The position numbers were made by a program, and so were the translations under genes. From Primulina eburnea (taxonomy: Eukaryota > Streptophyta > Magnoliopsida > Lamiales > Gesneriaceae), in contig NC_133101.1 of NCBI RefSeq assembly GCF_022965805.1, positions 49,804,342-49,868,341 of the forward strand: a DNA stretch of 64,000 nucleotides, given 5' to 3'. Below are positions 10,917-22,417 of this stretch, in pieces. Every line of letters starts with the position of its first letter. Position 1 is the stretch's first letter. The notes beneath the pieces are model-generated. The model ran no database searches. It had not been told where the DNA came from and saw only the letters and a list, made by a program, of their open reading frames with translations.

Positions 10917-12530
10917 TTGATTCAAGTCAACATGGTGGAGTTCGACGTTATTCTGGGAATGGATTGGTTATCCAAGAGTCATGCAATAGTAGATTGTCGG
11001 CGTAAGATTATCAAACTCCGAACTCCAAGCCAAAATGAAATCACATACCATGGCAAGGCTAAGAAACGTAAATCCCTCCTTTCTGCATCTCGAACTTGGA
11101 AAGCCATGAAGTCTGGAGAAATAGTCTATCTAGCAATGGTAAATGAAGTGAAAGAAGGAGTCGAGCTCAAGATAGAAGATATTCCAGTGGTACAAGAATT
11201 TTCGGATGTCTTTCCAGAAGAGTTACCTGGAATGGTCCCGAACCGTGAGATAGGATTCGAGATTAACTTGGTACCAGGTGCTACACCAATATCAAAGGCA
11301 CCCTATCGAATGGCTCCAGCAGAACTCAATGAGCTAAAAGAACAACTCCAAGATTTGTTAGACAAGAAACAAATCAGACCAAGTGTCTCTCCTTGGGGAG
11401 CTCCAGTCTTATTTGTAAAGAAAAAAGATGGAAGTATGAGATTGTGTATCGATTATAGAGAACTCAACAAGATCACAATCAAAAACAAATATCCTCTTCC
11501 AAGGATAGATGATCTTTTCGATCAACTCAAAGGAGCCACAGTATTTTCCAAGCTTGATTTGAGGACAGGATATCATCAACTGAAGGTCAAACCAGAAGAC
11601 GTTCCAAAGACAGCTTTCAGAACAAGATATGGCCATTATGAGTTTACGGTAATGCCATTTGGATTGACAAATGCTCCAGCAGCTTTCATGGATCTCATGA
11701 ACAGAGTATTCAAGCCATTTCTCGACAAATTTGTGGTGGTATTTATCGATGACATTCTCGTATATTCCCCAAGTGAAGATGATCACAAAGAACATCTTCA
11801 ACTGAGTCTTCAGATGTTAAGAGAAAAAGAGTTTTACGCGAAATTCAAGAAATGCGAATTCTGGCTAAAAAGTGTGACTTTCTTAGGCCATATCATTTCA
11901 AAAGAAGGAGTATCTGTGGACCCTAAAAAGGTGGAAGCAATCACTAGCTGGCCGAGACCTAAGATAGTAGCTGAAATTCGAAGCTTTCTTGGATTGGCAG
12001 GTTACTATCGAAAATTTGTTGAAGGTTTCTCTTCAATAGCTACGCCTCTTACAAAACTCACACATAAGAACTCAAAATTATCTGGAGTGAGAAGTGTGAA
12101 AAGAGCTTCCAAACGCTCAAGGAAAATCTTGCATCTACACCAGTACTGGTTCTACCCACTGAGGACAAAAGCTTTACCATTTACAGTGACGCATCAAAAG
12201 AGGGTTTAGGATGCGTACTCATGCAAGAAGGAAGAGTAATCGCATATGCATCAAGACAATTGAAGCCGTACGAGAAAAATTATCCTGCTCACGACCTCGA
12301 ACTAGCTGCGGTAGTTTTTGCCTTAAAAATTTGGAGGCATTATCTTTATGGCGCTAAATGCGAGATTTTCACAGATCATCAAAGTCTCAAGTATTTGTTC
12401 ACACAGAAAGAATTGAACATGAGGCAGAGAAGATGGATTGAATTATTAAAAGATTATGATTTAACAATAAGCTATCACCCGGGCAAGGCAAATAAGGTAG
12501 CTGATGCTTTAAGTAGGAAAAACATGGGTA
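10917..12530 (+). pseudogene. G2 reverse transcriptase and RNase H (broken)
   Basis: The open stretch 10917-12209 encodes the end of protease (ILGMDWL near 10950), the linker and a full RT with [18 protein letters not shown] and the catalytic FIDD (Asp at 11748). A frameshift near 12075 displaces the start of RNase H, whose YSDAS motif lies in another frame at about 12185. RNase H resumes in the ORF from 12221 with the DLELAA and DHQSL motifs. It is closely related to G1 pol but from a distinct family (different LTRs). Confidence 0.9.
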
Positions 12531-13992
12531 AAGTGATCCTAGCTTCACTTTCTGCACAACCATGTCTTCAAGAAACAATCAAGTTAAGACAGAATCAAGA
12601 TCCTACTTTGACAAAACTTAAAGAACAAGTCAAAGAAAAGAAGTCACAATATCTTCATATAGACGAGAAGGGAGTTCTATGGATGAAAGGACGATTGTGT
12701 TTACCAAACATCGAGAATCTTCGACAGGAAGTAATGTCTGAAGCACATAAATCAAAATTTTCGGTCCACCCCGGCAGTACAAAGATGTACAGAGATTTAA
12801 AGAAAAATTTTTGGTGGAGCGGAATGAAGAAGGATGTAGCAGAATACATCTCTAGATGCCAGGTCTGTCAACAAGTTAAAGCTGAACATCAACGGCTTGG
12901 AGGACTTCTTCAACCCTTGGAAATTCCAGAATGGAAATGGGAACATATTTCCATGGATTTTGTAGTAGGTTTACCAAAGTCTAGGCAAAGTCATAATGGA
13001 ATATGGGTAATCGTAGATAGACTCACAAAATCTGCACATTTTCTACATGTCCGCATGAATTATAATCTGGAAAAATTGGCTACCATATACATGGACAATA
13101 TTGTGCGATTACATGGAGTTCCGGCAAGCATTCTGTCTGATAGAGATCCAAGATTTGTATCTCGGTTCTGGAAAAGTTTTCAACAAGCTATGGGGACTAA
13201 GGTTACTCTCAGTACAGCTTATCACCCTCAAACTGATGGCCAAACAGAGAGAACAATACAAACCCTTGAAGATATGCTACGAGCATGTGTTTTAGAATTC
13301 AGTGGTAATTGGAGTGAATATCTACCTTTAATTGAGTTCGCTTACAATAACAGTTATCATAGCAGTATTGGAATGGCTCCATACAAAGCTCTGTGCGGCC
13401 GAAAATGTCGATCACCTCTATACTGGGATGAGGTAGGAGAGAAATCCATAACTGGACCTGAACTTATCCAAGAAACCGTGGACAAAGTAACAATCATTAA
13501 GGAAAGACTCAAAATTGCTCAAGATCGACAGAAAAGTTGGGCTGATCTAAAGAAGAGACCAGTGGAGTTCACCGTTGGAGAAAAAGCTTATGTAAAAGTT
13601 TCTCCCATGAAAGGAGTTGTTCGATTCAATAAAGCTGGGAAATTACATCCTCGATACATAGGACCTTTTGAAATTTTAGAAAGAATCGGAACATTGGCAT
13701 ACAGACTAGCATTGCCACCAGATATGTCAAGAATTCATAATGTATTTCATGTTTCACAATTGAGGAAATACATCCCAGATCCAAGTCATGTTCTTCAAAT
13801 TGAACCGCTCTGAATGAACAACTAAGATACGAAGAAGTTCCAATTCGAATTTTGGACGCCAAAGAACAAGTATTAAGGCGACGCAACATTTCCTATGTTA
13901 AGATACAATGGTCTAATCATACCGAAAGAGAAGCTACTTGGGAACTAAAAGAGAAGATGTTCGAGCAATATCCCTATCAGTTCGAAATCTAG
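12531..13992 (+). pseudogene. G2 integrase and chromodomain-like tail
   Basis: In frame with RNase H from 12221, a 530-residue open stretch runs to 13813. It contains the HHCC finger (HPGSTKM...CQVCQQVK, about 12765-12875), a DDE core ([22 protein letters not shown]) and the integrase C-terminal domain. A 1-nt shift creates TGA at 13811. The next frame carries the tail (HTEREATWE) to TAG at 13990-13992. Apart from that shift this integrase is the best-preserved coding segment of G2. Confidence 0.9.
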
Positions 13993-14021
13993 AAAACTCA
14001 AGTTTCAGGGACGAAACTTCC

Positions 14022-14037
14022 AATAAGGAGGGAGGAA
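14022..14037 (+). other. G2 polypurine tract
   Basis: AATAAGGAGGGAGGAA directly precedes the TGTAAGAATATG start of the 3' LTR. Confidence 0.8.
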
Positions 14038-15395
14038 TGTAAGAATATGATTTATTATTATTAACTATTAGTATTACTATTATATTTACTATGGATTATG
14101 GAGTTCAAAACATTGACAAACATGAGCTCAAAACATTGAAAAACAAAAGTCCAAAACATTGAAAAACAAGAGTTCAAAACATTGAAAAACAATTGTGCCC
14201 AAATTTTTGACTAAAATAATTAAAATATTTAAAGCATGCATAAATTATAAGAATTATTATCCAATATTACCTATAAATAGATGTTTTGAGAATGAGGGAA
14301 GACACACCATAAACCTCTCAAACTAGAGCATGAATGAAGCTTGAACACCATCAACCTTTTCTTGAGTGATATTTTCGAGCTAGAAATTCTGTTCATTTTC
14401 GAGAGAAACTTCCAGTCCAACGGTTTTTTCAAATCTAATCTCCACCGTTCATATTACACTTTCATATGTTTTAAACATCATATCAAAATTTCAGCCTCAT
14501 CCATACGGTCAAATTTTGTGAAACCCTTCGGCAAGAAAACTGCTCGGATTCCAAACGAGTTTAGCTAATTTACGGATTTTCGGACGATAAATTCCAGCTT
14601 GTTTCTTCCGTAATTTTGGAACACCTTTCGGTAAGTGGGCTTATGTTTTAAAGTATTTAAGTATGTTTTCGAAAATTCGATCGACATGATATATTCCTTC
14701 GATTTGATATATGAATATTTCGTTTCGATAAATTGTTAAGCATGTTTAAATCAATTTCAAGTGCATGTTCCTTTCATTTCGAAATTTTGTTGTCTTCGTT
14801 TCATGTTATATTCTAATATATATTCTTAAATACCAAATTGATGTATTCTAAGAATTATGTTTAAAGGCACTGTTATGATTCAAGTAAGAAATGGTAAACA
14901 GGAAAATTTTCCTAAAACATGATAAGATATGACAAGTTTATGGCCCTGATGCGGTGGGTAATAATAACCGATATATGGCCTCACCCCTTAGAGGAATTAC
15001 ATATAGAGGACTGATCAGTAACACCATGGATAATAAGATGAAATAGAAGTGCAATACGAATAATATATGATATGTCTATATGCATATGATAAGTTATGTT
15101 TGCTCATTGTTAATATCATGTTTTGATTTTGTTATTAATTATTATTGTGACATAAAATTCATTTAACATTTACATAAATATATATAAGTTATGTCGTATC
15201 TATCATTTTGTCTATTTATTGTTCCGACGTTTGTTGAGACACGGAGAATTTCGAATTGTTAAGATCTATATATGTATATCCTTGTGTTATTGTGATCGAT
15301 CGGCCCCCACTTGCTGAGTATTTCACAAAATACTCACCCTTACACCTCTCACTCCCAGATAAGAATGAAAAACAAGTTGAAGAAGAAGAGCAAAT
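14038..15395 (+). repeat. G2 3' LTR (right end approximate)
   Basis: Begins TGTAAGAATATG after the purine tract. It contains the CTATAAATAG TATA region near 14272, a stretch of repeated CAAAACATTGA units (about 14104-14190) and AT-rich sequence with a conserved-looking block near 14940-15000. No clear CA end was found. The sequence changes near 15395 to the minus-strand ORF of S1. No protein-coding content. Confidence 0.7.
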
Positions 15396-17175
15396 GCCTC
15401 CGACTTTTCAGCGGCTGTATTTTGATCAGTCAAGATATATACCATTTCTCTTCGATGTTCAGAGAAGAAGATCTCCGAATTCGGCAGTGACGGAGACTTG
15501 TCAACATTTGATTCTGCTAATTGTTGAAGTGCTGAAGAAGTTACCGGTTGGACCATGTCATCAGCCAGGGATGCTTCTGGTGCAGCAGAGATATCAACAA
15601 CAATGGATTGAATGACTTCATCCACTGAAGCCAGTTCACGGACAGAGATGAGAGGAGATGACTGAGTAGGCAATTTGGGAGAGGCAAGAGTACTAGACAC
15701 TTTAGCTTTTGGAGAAACCATGGTGCTTTCCTCAACTGGCTTGTTTTGAGCAAGTTCTGGAACAAAGCTTACTGAATATTGCACGGGCTCACCAAACGCC
15801 TGTTCTTGAGCAAAAATTTGCTCATTCATCAAGCTCAAATGGTCAGAGAGAATATGGATCACGTTCTGATCCTGAGCAGCAGTTGGAATCTTGGCATCAA
15901 AGTTAGAATGAAGAGTCTTTAAAACTGATTCCGGTTTTTGTCGTTTAAGCTGCTCAAAACTGAAACGTCGGCGTTTCATTGATTCGATCACATTCTCAGT
16001 TTTGGCAAGTGCAAACACTTTTTCCTCATTTCTGACCATTTTTCCGAATGCACTTTTTGTCCTGAAGAAGGTAAGAGGATGATATACTCGAACCTTGTGC
16101 CAATCATCAAAGAAAATCATTTCTTCATTGGAAAAATTCTCAAAATCTTCCAGATGAAGATCAACACCAGTTGAAACAAATGAATTGACGACGTGAAACG
16201 GTGGTTCTTCAACGAGTTCTCCTTTGCCTTTACCTGAAGATAAGTTAGTCAATATGGGTCGAAAAGCAGAAGACCCTATAGTAGATTCACGAATGACCAC
16301 TCCAGATGAGCATTCTGAAAATTTGAACAGTAGAAGTGGTGGCGGCAGGCTCAGCATCTAGTTTAGAGACAGAGGTGACTTTTGGTACACAAGACACGTC
16401 TTCTGGAAATACTTGTCGCAATGGGATAGCGTCTAGATCAGCAATTGTTGCTGTTTTCTTTATACGAAGGAGAGTTCGAGCTTTCTTCTTGGTAGGGGTG
16501 GCAGGGACAGATGCTTGAATAGGAGCAGCAGACTCCTCAGAGAATGTTTTATAAAAATCCATTGAGATAACGACTCTCTTTCTCTTTATCTTCTTCAGAG
16601 GTTCTTGAGCCTCAGTTTATGCATCTCCAACCTCCTTTTTCATAGAAATAAAATTCAGCCACAGTTGGCTTTGGCCGTAGCACAAGCACATTGCCAGCAT
16701 CAGCCATTGTGACGTAGGAAGTGTCTTGATCAGTAGTAAAATCAAAACCAGCATGCTTGAGCATTGTGATGATCTGAACAACAAAACAGAACTCTTCCGC
16801 AGCACCATATCCTTCATTATACGAAACAAGAAAGAACTCCAAACCACTTTATATTTAGAAGTGATGGCAATCATCACCTGAACCTTTTCTTTGGTTAGCC
16901 GATCAAACATTCCGGCTTTCACCAACAATGCTTTTGCTACAATATCAGCGAGTACTTGAAATTCCATCTTCAAAAGCTTCTTAAAACAGGATGGAGAGAG
17001 TTCCTCTCCAGAAGCTGAGAAACCAAGTAGAGCAGTAGATATTTCTTTCTTAGAAATGCTAGAAAATTCAGAGAAACCAGAACAAGGTAGAAAGAAGGTT
17101 GATCCCAATAGAGCACTGTTGATGGAAATAGATGTCAGGTGATTTTTCCTTCTTGTACAGTTTTCTTGGAATAGA
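15396..17175 (-). pseudogene. Post-pol ORF of S1: duplicated middle segment and C-terminal part
   Basis: The minus-strand open stretches 17108-16617, 16562-16287 and 16357-15396 together make a frameshifted protein of unknown function. The N-terminal part has SGEELSPSCFKKLLKMEFQV followed by VKAGMFDRLTKEKVQVM. The middle has a basic stretch (TPTKKKARTLLRIKK) and the C-terminal part is Ser/Pro/Val-rich and low complexity. It resembles multi-copy uncharacterised proteins that I recall from Gesneriaceae assemblies (auto-named dystroglycan-like or splicing-factor-like); no search was done. Whether it belongs to the retroelement or to host sequence next to it is undecided. Confidence 0.5.
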
Positions 17176-18110
17176 AATCTAAAAGAGCAGTTTTGTATAT
17201 AATGGTAGGTGCTTCCAAGAATTTTCTGATACCGGATTTCTCAATAGCTTGAAACATTTTGACTCACGAAGTGGTGGCGGCAGGGTCAGCAGCTAGTTTA
17301 GAGACAGAGGTGACTTCTGGTACACAAGACACGGCTTCTGGAAATACTTGTCGCAATGGGATAGCGTCTAGATCAGCAATTGTTGCTGTTTTCTTTATGC
17401 GAAGGAGAGTTCGAGCTTTCTTCTTGGTTGGGGTGGCAGGGACAGATGCTTGAATAGGAGCAGCAGACTCCTCGGAGAATGTTTTATAAAAATCCATTGA
17501 GATAACGACTCTCTTTCTCTTTATCTTCTTCAGAGGTTCTTGTGCCTCAGTTTATGCATCTCCAACCTCCTTTTTCATAGAAATAAAATTCAGCCACAGT
17601 TGGCTTTGGCCGTAGCACAAGCACATTGCCAGCATCAGCCATTGTGACGTAGGAAGTGTCTTGATCAGTAGTAAAAGCAAAACCAGCATGCTTGAGCATT
17701 GTGATGATCTGAACAACAAAACAGAACTCTTCCGCAGCACCATATCCTTCATTATACGAAACAAGAAAGAACTCCAATCCACTTTATATTTAGAAGTGAT
17801 GGCAATCATCACCTGAACCTTTTCTTTGGTTAGCCGATCAAACATTACGGCTTTCACCAACAATGCTTTTGCTACAATATTTGCGAGTACTTGAAATTCC
17901 ATCTTCAAAAGCTTCTTAAAACAGGATGGAGAGAGTTCCTCTCCAGAATCTGAGAAACCAAGTAGAGCAGTAGATATTTCTTTCTTAGAAATGCTAGAAA
18001 ATTCAGAGAAACCAGAACAAGGCAGAAAGAAGGTCGATCCCAATAGAGCACTGTTGATGGAAATAGATGTTAGGTGATTTTTCCTTCTTGTACAGTTTTC
18101 TTGGAATAGA
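16330..18110. repeat. Direct tandem duplication, unit about 935 bp, two copies
   Basis: 16330-17175 and 17265-18110 align at a constant offset of 935 bp with few mismatches. The duplication lies inside one minus-strand ORF family and so repeats its central region. Copy-specific substitutions occur on both sides. Confidence 0.9.
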
Positions 18111-18225
18111 AATCTAAAAGAGCAGTTTTGTATATAACAGCAGTTTTGACAAGATGTTCATCCTTGATAGTTAGGACAGAAGCAAAGTTAACTTGATAAA
18201 CATTCAAAGTGTAAGCTCCGGCCAT
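17264..18225 (-). pseudogene. Post-pol ORF of S1: N-terminal end and first copy of duplicated segment
   Basis: The ATG at 18225 (minus) starts a protein beginning MAGAYTLNVYQVNFASVL, followed by an in-frame TAA after about 51 codons. The open stretch 18043-17552 continues it in another frame, and 17497-17264 carries the basic KKKARTLLRIKK region. Same family as 15396-17175. This is the only copy with the start codon. Function unknown and not intact. Confidence 0.5.
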
Positions 18226-18742
18226 TTCTGTAAACAAGATGAATTTGAAATAAGATCTGTAAGAGAAGTGAACAAGAGAAATCAGTAGCTATTAGGAAAA
18301 ATTCTGGAAACGTAGAAAGTGAAAAAAAAATGAAAGGAGGCGTTTAATATTCAAAAATGTACAGCCAACAATGAAACATAAGGACATGTGTCAATATGTT
18401 TGCGGTTGAGTATTTGAAAAGTTAAACAGAGGGTGTCAGAAAAACAAATGATTTCAAAATTGAAAAGTAATCAAAAGAGCGGGCTGTCCAATTGGTTACT
18501 GAAAATATCCAGAAGAGGGTTTGTCGTTTATGATAATATCTACTGGTAGTCATAAGTTGCAGATATATTTCCAGCACTTGGATACAAAACCAGTAGACAC
18601 ATTGTTTTATCGAAAAGACAAACACCCTTTTCTACTTCTGACAAAGCACGTAAGTAACAGTCTGAAAACGATACCGTTCCCCCTAAATTAATGCAACTAA
18701 TAAATGTGAAGATACGAAATCTGGGGAAGTGACAAATGATTC
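18226..18742. other. Divergent upstream region between post-pol ORFs
   Basis: About 500 bp with no ORF of note, between the minus-strand start at 18225 and + strand ORFs beginning about 18.75 kb. A CTATATAAGTG TATA-like motif on the + strand lies at about 18789-18799. CCCCCTAAATTAATGC at 18680 reads on the minus strand as a purine-rich tract of the kind that precedes copia 3' LTRs. Confidence 0.35.
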
Positions 18743-18839
18743 TTGGTAATCGAGTATTCAGATAGCCGTCTCTTTATCTCTCCAATACTCTATATAAGTG
18801 CCTGCAAGTTCAAAACTAAGTCATTTATACTTTTATCAA

Positions 18840-18994
18840 ATCAAATAGGTAGAACAAGTAATCTCTCGGAGTCTTCTTCGGAGTCTGAATCAGCAGAGGA
18901 TTTCCAGAAGAAACTTTCAGTGTCTCGTAAGAAGATGTTTGAAGACATCTTTTTTCAAGATATGAGGGCTGAGAAGAAAATCCTCAGTTTATAA
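18840..18994 (+). pseudogene. Short + strand ORF with Ser/Glu-rich start, unknown
   Basis: Follows the TATA-like motif near 18790. It encodes a Ser/Glu-rich stretch (SESSSESESAED) and a Lys-rich helix ending at TAA 18992-18994. No ATG precedes the acidic stretch in frame, so any product would need splicing. It runs antisense to S1. Weak call. Confidence 0.25.
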
Positions 18995-19395
18995 TATGAT
19001 AAATTAGTTAGATTATTTAAAATTATTAGCACTAAGTTGTGGAATCACCTCTTCCACAACCACAATCATTCGAAGAGAGGGGATCCCAGCAGTCCTTAGA
19101 TAGGTTCTTGCTAAATACTTTGCAATGAAGTACTTCAAGCTGCTGGTATCAACAAATGCAGTAGAATAACATTATGTAATGCTTCTGGTTTTATGAATGA
19201 AAGATCTCATTTTTTCATGTCTTTTTTTATCTACTGCTTTTATTGATTGCATAAATAAATAATGGATAAGAAAACCCAGTCTGTGTAAATCAGAGAACGG
19301 TTCAGTTGACTTGAGACTCTTCAAATACTTCAACATTAAATGTAACATCTCTATAAATAAGATAAAAACAAATGTTAAGGATACAACAATTCGAT

Positions 19396-19829
19396 ATGTC
19401 GAACTCAAGCAATTCGGATGCATGTAGCAGTACTCATGTTTTGGTAATACGAGAGACATTTCCTCATCTGGAAGCTTTGAAAAAAACCGTTGAAAAATAT
19501 GTCTGGATAAAGTCATGTCTTCATAATTCAAGGTGCAAGATCTTCAGAATATGCAACAAAATGGTTTGACTCCTACTCCTGCACAAAGAGCAACAGCAAG
19601 GAAGTACAAGCGGGAGTTTGAAGTTGCTCATATTTATGAGCTTGCTACTGATAGAGTTATGCTTCACGTGATTCTCTGGAAGGAATGGCATCAGCTAGAA
19701 AATATTTCCAGTGCAGAATCCTTTAAAAGGATTAGGATTCATGAGTTGAATAACTGGATTTCTGAGTGGCAAGATTCTGTAGGAAGTGAATTAAATCGTG
19801 TAACCTGGTTTCGATTACATTCTAAATAA
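19396..19829 (+). pseudogene. Small + strand ORF antisense to S1, frameshifted, unknown function
   Basis: The ATG at 19396 opens a Ser-rich N-terminus and a helix (HLEALKKTVEKYV). The frame shifts near 19510 and continues in the ORF to 19829 (RATARKYKREFEVAHIYELA, then helical segments with ILWKEWHQLEN and LNNWISEWQDSVGSE). The spacing of Trp, Lys-Glu and Ser-Val-Glu/Gly-x-Glu resembles the small ORF at 63534-63959, so they may be one family, but this is only by eye. No known domain recognised. Confidence 0.35.
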
Positions 19830-19923
19830 ATAACAATAGTTTTCACATGTTGTCTCTGTACTCTTCTGCAAATAAATCAATGTTAGTGGAATAACATATA
19901 ACTGATAATATTTGCCAAAATAA

Positions 19924-20470
19924 TCAAGTTAAATCAATTAAATCGAGAATATTACGAAAATAAGAAAACTTATTCTCAGGCAGAGGTATTGTAAAGATGT
20001 ATGTTGCTTGTAAATCAGTAGAAACGTATTCTAGACGAATGTTCTTCTTCTGCACATGATCTCTAATAAAATGATGTCTAATGTCGATGTGCTTTGTTCT
20101 TGAATGAAGTACTGGATTTTGCGTAATTGCAATGACACTGGTATTGTCACAGAAGATAGGTGATTCAGAAATATGAACTCCATAGTCTTTAAACTGTTGT
20201 TGTATCCACAATATTTGAGAACAGCAACTTCCAACAGAGAGGTATTCTGCTTCTGCAGTAGACGTAGCTATGAAAGTCTTCTTTTTACTAAACCAGAAGA
20301 TCAGCATATCACCAAGGAATTGACAAAACCACTTGTGCTTTTTTTGTCTAGTTTGCAACCTGCATAATCAGCATCTGAATATCCAATAAAATTAAAAGAT
20401 GAATAATTGGGATACCATAAGCCGACATTTTGAGTTCCCTTTAAGTACTTCAGAATACGTTTAGCAGCAA
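19924..20470 (-). pseudogene. S1 RNase H and end of pol
   Basis: Copia RNase H. The YSDADYAG motif is at about 20370-20395, STAEAEYLSV near 20250, and the C-terminal QNPVLHSRTKHIDIRHHFIRD typical of copia is at about 20060-20125. A frameshift near 20340 separates the first motif from the rest, and the ORF ends at 19924. The segment joins directly to RT sequence at 27702 once G3 and one TATAA copy are removed. Confidence 0.88.
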
Positions 20471-20475
20471 TATAA
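20471..20475. repeat. Target-site duplication of G3, left copy (TATAA)
   Basis: TATAA precedes TGTGAAGAC at 20476 and is repeated at 27697-27701 after ATTACA. It marks G3 insertion into S1 pol. Confidence 0.92.
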
Positions 20476-22417
20476 TGTGAAGACCCGGACGCTAATCCAA
20501 TTCTTAATCATCATTAGGATCAATTTACAATTCCAATAATTTGGGTCATACAAAAAAAATTTCTTTAAATGCGGAACGTAATGGAATGAAACTAATATTC
20601 ATATTCGTATAAAAATAAAGTACATGTCCTATAGGGTCTACAATCCATAAAAACTAAGGTTCGACAACTAAATATCAAGTGTTCAAATTTTGTTTACAAT
20701 AAAGTCCGTAGTCTCCACTCTATCATGATCTCTCCTCATCTCCTCGACCCTGATCCTGTACCACCTGTTGCCATGCACACATACAAACAAGACAACAGCC
20801 GGATAACTCCGGTGAGAATTATATTCCCAGTATAAATCAACGAAACATGCATTTCATATAGCAGATATAAAAGCATGAAACATATATTCATAACATGTAT
20901 CGCAATTAGAACATGAATTAATATCAAACTATAAATCATACTCTGAACATGTCCCAAAATCGGGAACACGAACTAGTAATACTATATCAGTTCCTAAGAA
21001 CATAATCCATATAAACTGTCAACCAGACTCGTGACTCCACATCTAAGACTAGACTCATTCCTAGTCTAGGGATCCCGGTTTCCAGATGTTGGCATTCCAT
21101 ATCGATCACCAGTAATAAAAGAAACTCCGATTCTATCCACATCGATATGGTATCGATCACCAGTAATAGAAGAAACTCCAATTCTATCCACATCGATAGC
21201 CAACCATCCGGTAACAGACTTTGGCACTATCGCCAATACACTATCTTGTGACATCGTGCAATGTGCTCGTGGCGATCCCAAAACTATCAGACACTTATGT
21301 CACAAGATCACTCGTCTAATATTCGTCTAATACATGCTTTCTATAAATCAATAGAACAAGCATATCAAATTAAATCAATGCATATAATAACAGTAAGTAT
21401 GTGATTTAGGGAAACTCAAGTATATCCTACTTGAGTCGATCTCTCAATACCACATTGACTTATAACTTTGTCTTCCCGATCTGACGAAGTCGAAGTCTCG
21501 AAGTCAAATCTGTCCATATCTAGTCTGAAATGACAATATCAAATAGACGGTGTCAATGTATCACTCAATTCAAAACCTGTACTGATCAATACTCAAATCA
21601 ATACATAATCTGATCAATGTCGACGACATACACTGCAATCTCAATCACTACTGAATCTGATCAAAATTAATCTACTCATGTTTCGACGGCATAACAATAC
21701 GCTCTTGATAGCCCCGTCAATCTAAACATCACAGATATAATAATACAACTCATAATCGCTATCAATACGAATCATAATCTCAATTCTGTACAGTCTCGTA
21801 ATACCGGCAATACAACATCAGTATATTCGAATCAACAACTCATCTGATTCAAATCTGAATAATATCAATATACCCAGCGATACAGTATAAATCAGATATC
21901 AATTCCAATACCTCATAATCGATAACAACATAATTTTGATATCAAATCGGTATAACCACAATCTAATCAACTCTGAAAATTCATAATAATTGCATAAACA
22001 GTATGTTCTTTAATCCGGTTTCGATTATACGATGTTTATTGTCTCGGGTGCGCTCACTTTTGCCCCGCGGGTGCGCTCAGTGTACTGATATACATCAAAT
22101 TTTCCAGAAGCTTGGACTGCGGGTGCGCTCCCTTTGGTACCGCGGGTGCGGTGCAAGTTCTGCCCCAAAAACGTACCCTACTGCCCTCCAAGCGCGTGTC
22201 CGGTAGAAGCTTAAGCGCGGGTGCGGTGGCTATTACAATAAAAATCCAACTTTCTGCCCTTACACCGCGGGTGCGGTCTACTTCTTGGCGCGGGTGCGGT
22301 CTCTCTCTTTGCAATAAACTCAGTTTGCAACATCGCTTCTCCAGGTATGTTCTTCCATCGCTTGATTCATAATATATAACAATTCAAAAGTATCAAACTA
22401 AAATCTCGGGCATTACA
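20476..22417 (-). repeat. G3 3' LTR
   Basis: 1942 bp. Compared with the 5' LTR (25451-27696) it lacks about 290 bp between TATTGTCTCG and the palindrome array (equivalent to about 27022-27315), which removes the TATA region and leader start. Other differences are scattered substitutions. Confidence 0.92.
22044..22301 (-). promoter_or_regulatory. Palindrome array, G3 3' LTR
   Basis: About eight units of the ACCGC-GGGT-GCGGT / AGCGC-GGGT-GCGCT type (+ strand reading), one of them strongly decayed near 22190. The adjacent TATA region is deleted in this LTR. Confidence 0.78.

Larger units (their letters stand above)
1..15395 (+). mobile_element. G2: Ty3/gypsy chromodomain-type (Del/Tekay-like) retrotransposon, 5' end outside window
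   Basis: A + strand LTR retrotransposon whose 5' LTR lies left of the window. Recognisable parts in order are an upstream coiled-coil ORF, gag with a CCHC knuckle, protease, reverse transcriptase, RNase H, integrase, a chromodomain-like tail, a purine tract at 14022-14037 and a 3' LTR from 14038. The tail (HxxxEATWE then a YPxxF-type end) is the pattern of the Del/Tekay chromovirus lineage. It is split by G1 at 494-9036. Every coding segment carries stops or indels, so it is dead. The right border near 15395 is approximate, because without the 5' LTR neither LTR end nor target duplication can be fixed. Confidence 0.8.

Noticed and set aside
11409..11801. Long minus-strand ORF over G2 reverse transcriptase
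   Set aside because: Antisense shadow of the conserved RT region, no family match.
19172..19531. 119-codon minus ORF between S1 pol and post-pol ORF
   Set aside because: No copia or known accessory motif. The overlapping + strand frame looks more protein-like, though both are weak.
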